From the NCBI GenBank assembly GCA_020621865.1, contig JAHRYW010000001.1, forward strand, positions 199,177 through 263,176: DNA of 64,000 nt, given 5' to 3'. A program made the position numbers and the translations under genes. The stretch comes from Betaproteobacteria bacterium (lineage in GTDB: Bacteria; Pseudomonadota; Gammaproteobacteria; Burkholderiales; Rhodocyclaceae). How positions within the stretch are numbered: position 1 is the first letter of the stretch; each line of letters starts with the position of its first letter. The notes under the pieces are model-generated. The model was not told where the DNA came from and ran no database searches. It saw only the letters and a list, made by a program, of their open reading frames with translations. Of the stretch, positions 62,781 through 64,000 are shown piece by piece.

Positions 62781-63500
62781 TCAGCGGTCGAAGGCCATGC
62801 GCCATGGCAGTTCTCCCTGCAGGAAGGCCCGCGCCGCCGGCGATTGCGGGTGGGCGAAGAAACGTTGGGCGGCGACGTGTTCCTGGACGCGGCCGTCGGC
62901 CAGGAAAACGATGTCGTCGGCCAGCCGGGTGGCCTGGCCGAGGTTGTGCGTGGTCATCAGCACCTTGGCGCCCTCGGTGCGGATTTCGCGGATGATCCGT
63001 TCGACCGCCTCGGTGGCCGACGGGTCGAGGGCGGCAGTCGGTTCGTCGAGCAGCAGCAGGCGCGGGCGCATCGCCCAGGCGCGGGCCAGCGCCAGGCGCT
63101 GGCGTTCGCCGCCGGAGAGCAGGCGGGCGCAGTCGCCGGCGCGGTGGGCCAGGCCGACCCGTTCGAGCATCTCGCGGGTCCGCGTCCGGCGCTCGGTGGT
63201 GCTGATCGCCTGCGGCCACAGCGCGAATTCGACATTGGTGTACACCGACAGGCGCAACAGCATCGGTTGCTGGAAGACCATGGCCAGCCGGCCGTCCGGG
63301 TGGGGGGCGCCGGCCCAACTGATGCTGCCGGCAGTGGGCGGCAGCAGGCCGGCCAGCAGGCGCAGCAGCAGTGTCTTGCCGGTGCCGTTGGGGCCGAGGA
63401 TGACGCTGATCCCTTCGCCGGACAGTTCGAGGTCGAGGCCGTCGAGCACCGCCCGCCCGTTGGGGACGAAGCGCAGGCCGGCGATATTCAGCGGGAACAT
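62781..63500 (-). CDS. ABC transporter ATPase, tungstate/molybdate type
   Basis: 239 aa. Walker A GPNGTGKTLLLRLL, Q loop MVFQQPMLL, signature LLSGGERQRLALARAW and Walker B LLLLDEPTAALD. The short length without a TOBE domain fits TupC/WtpC-type tungstate transporters better than ModC. Its start touches the end of the permease gene, with moeA downstream. Substrate is inferred from the permease and context; the anion could also be molybdate. Confidence 0.87.
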   Translation of the reverse strand: MFPLNIAGLRFVPNGRAVLDGLDLELSGEGISVILGPNGTGKTLLLRLLAGLLPPTAGSISWAGAPHPDGRLAMVFQQPMLLRLSVYTNVEFALWPQAISTTERRTRTREMLERVGLAHRAGDCARLLSGGERQRLALARAWAMRPRLLLLDEPTAALDPSATEAVERIIREIRTEGAKVLMTTHNLGQATRLADDIVFLADGRVQEHVAAQRFFAHPQSPAARAFLQGELPWRMAFDR

Positions 63501-64000
63501 CAGCCGTACCTCCGCGCCGCCCAGCAGCGCAGCCCGTAGGCGGCGACGTTGAGGCCGAGGATGATGCTCATCAGCACGATGCCCAGCGCGACCGACAGCG
63601 CTAGGTCGCCCTTGGCGGTTTCCAGCGCGATGGCGGTGGTCATCACCCGCGTGTAGCCGTCGATGTTGCCGCCGACGATCATCACGGCGCCGACTTCCGA
63701 CATCGCTCGGCCCAGCCCGGCCAGCGTCGCGACCGACAGCGAGAAGCGGCAGTCGGCCAGCAGCAGGGCGACGGTCTGCAGGCGGCCGATGCCGATCAGC
63801 GACAGTTCCGGCGCGTATTCTTTCCAGGCATCCTCGACGATCTGGCGGCTGACCGCGGCGATCAGCGGCAGCACCAGCAGGCTTTGGGCGGCGATCATCG
63901 CCCCCGGCGAAAAGAGCAGGCCGTAGCTGCCGAACGGGCCGCTGCGCGACAGGGCGAGATAGACGAGCACGCCGACGACGACCGAGGGCAGGCCCATCAG
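63500..64000 (-). CDS. ABC transporter permease, tungstate type, cut by window edge
   Basis: At least 165 codons are visible; the N-terminus lies beyond the right edge, so the Met near 63997 is probably internal. Membrane helices and the coupling motif EYAPELSLIGIGRLQTVALLL, then GRAMSEVGAVMIVGGNIDGYTRVMTTAI split by a helix break, fit the TupB/WtpB permease family. The GGNI-type motif is characteristic. It overlaps the ATPase gene by one base, so the two are translationally linked. The binding protein (TupA) is expected just outside the window. Confidence 0.85.
   Translation of the reverse strand: MMGLPSVVVGVLVYLALSRSGPFGSYGLLFSPGAMIAAQSLLVLPLIAAVSRQIVEDAWKEYAPELSLIGIGRLQTVALLLADCRFSLSVATLAGLGRAMSEVGAVMIVGGNIDGYTRVMTTAIALETAKGDLALSVALGIVLMSIILGLNVAAYGLRCWAARRYG

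Overview
The window is chromosomal DNA from a GC-rich betaproteobacterium. Gene content and order point to the Rhodocyclales (Dechloromonas/Azonexus/Azospira-like): dprA, def, fmt, rsmB, ntrYX, trkAH, hemE and priA lie together, the gshA is of the Acidithiobacillus type, and hybrid kinases are numerous. The lineage is inferred from gene families and synteny; no rRNA gene is present to confirm it. No tRNA, rRNA, CRISPR array, prophage or intact insertion sequence was seen.

Layout. 1-1130: AT-rich, gene-poor edge with one small orphan gene and inverted repeats. 1134-10387: signalling block with a MASE1 hybrid kinase, dtd, an HD-GYP response regulator and a 1432-residue hybrid kinase. 10541-13877: gshA-gshB-apbE (minus). 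14027-17850: ybiT-type ABC-F, an SRPBCC protein, rsuA and oxyR. 17909-22889 (minus): a 33-residue membrane protein, topB, dprA and a LysM protein. 23032-24455: def-fmt. 24464-26823 (minus): RHH protein, DJ-1/PfpI protein, speD, S1/P1 nuclease. 26858-35048: tight operon rsmB-DUF4390-ntrY-ntrX-trkA-trkH. 35106-38455: hemE, an AT-rich gap with DnaA boxes, priA. 38574-47230: MOSC protein, ROK kinase, small conserved genes, another hybrid kinase, cupin, cytochrome c, amidase, murB. 47482-52138: complete branched-chain amino-acid type ABC importer. 52160-56983: exported protein of unknown function and metH under an SAH riboswitch. 57245-60756: two-component sigma-54 system. 60843-61358: large inverted repeat. 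61386-64000: moeA and a tungstate/molybdate-type ABC transporter cut by the window edge.

Three layers of non-coding information lie over the genes. (1) A dispersed repeat of about 40 bp, core RAATGCTACGGT, occurs 13 times in both orientations, seven times inside reading frames. The core is followed by A/T tracts at roughly helical spacing, which is the layout of the Pasteurellaceae DNA uptake signal sequence. I know of no such signal described for this group, and it is the main candidate for an undescribed system here; the competence gene dprA is in the same window. (2) Four parS-type palindromes (three GTTTCACGTGAAAC, one GTTCCACGTGAAAC) span 17.8-54.2 kb, marking the ParB-bound origin domain. 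(3) The hemE-priA gap between them holds two consensus DnaA boxes, one near-match and an AT-rich stretch, and is a candidate replication origin.

Reading frames were chosen by family fit, start context and operon overlaps. Many long open frames opposite the genes are GC-rich shadows and are left out. Domain boundaries are estimates by eye.
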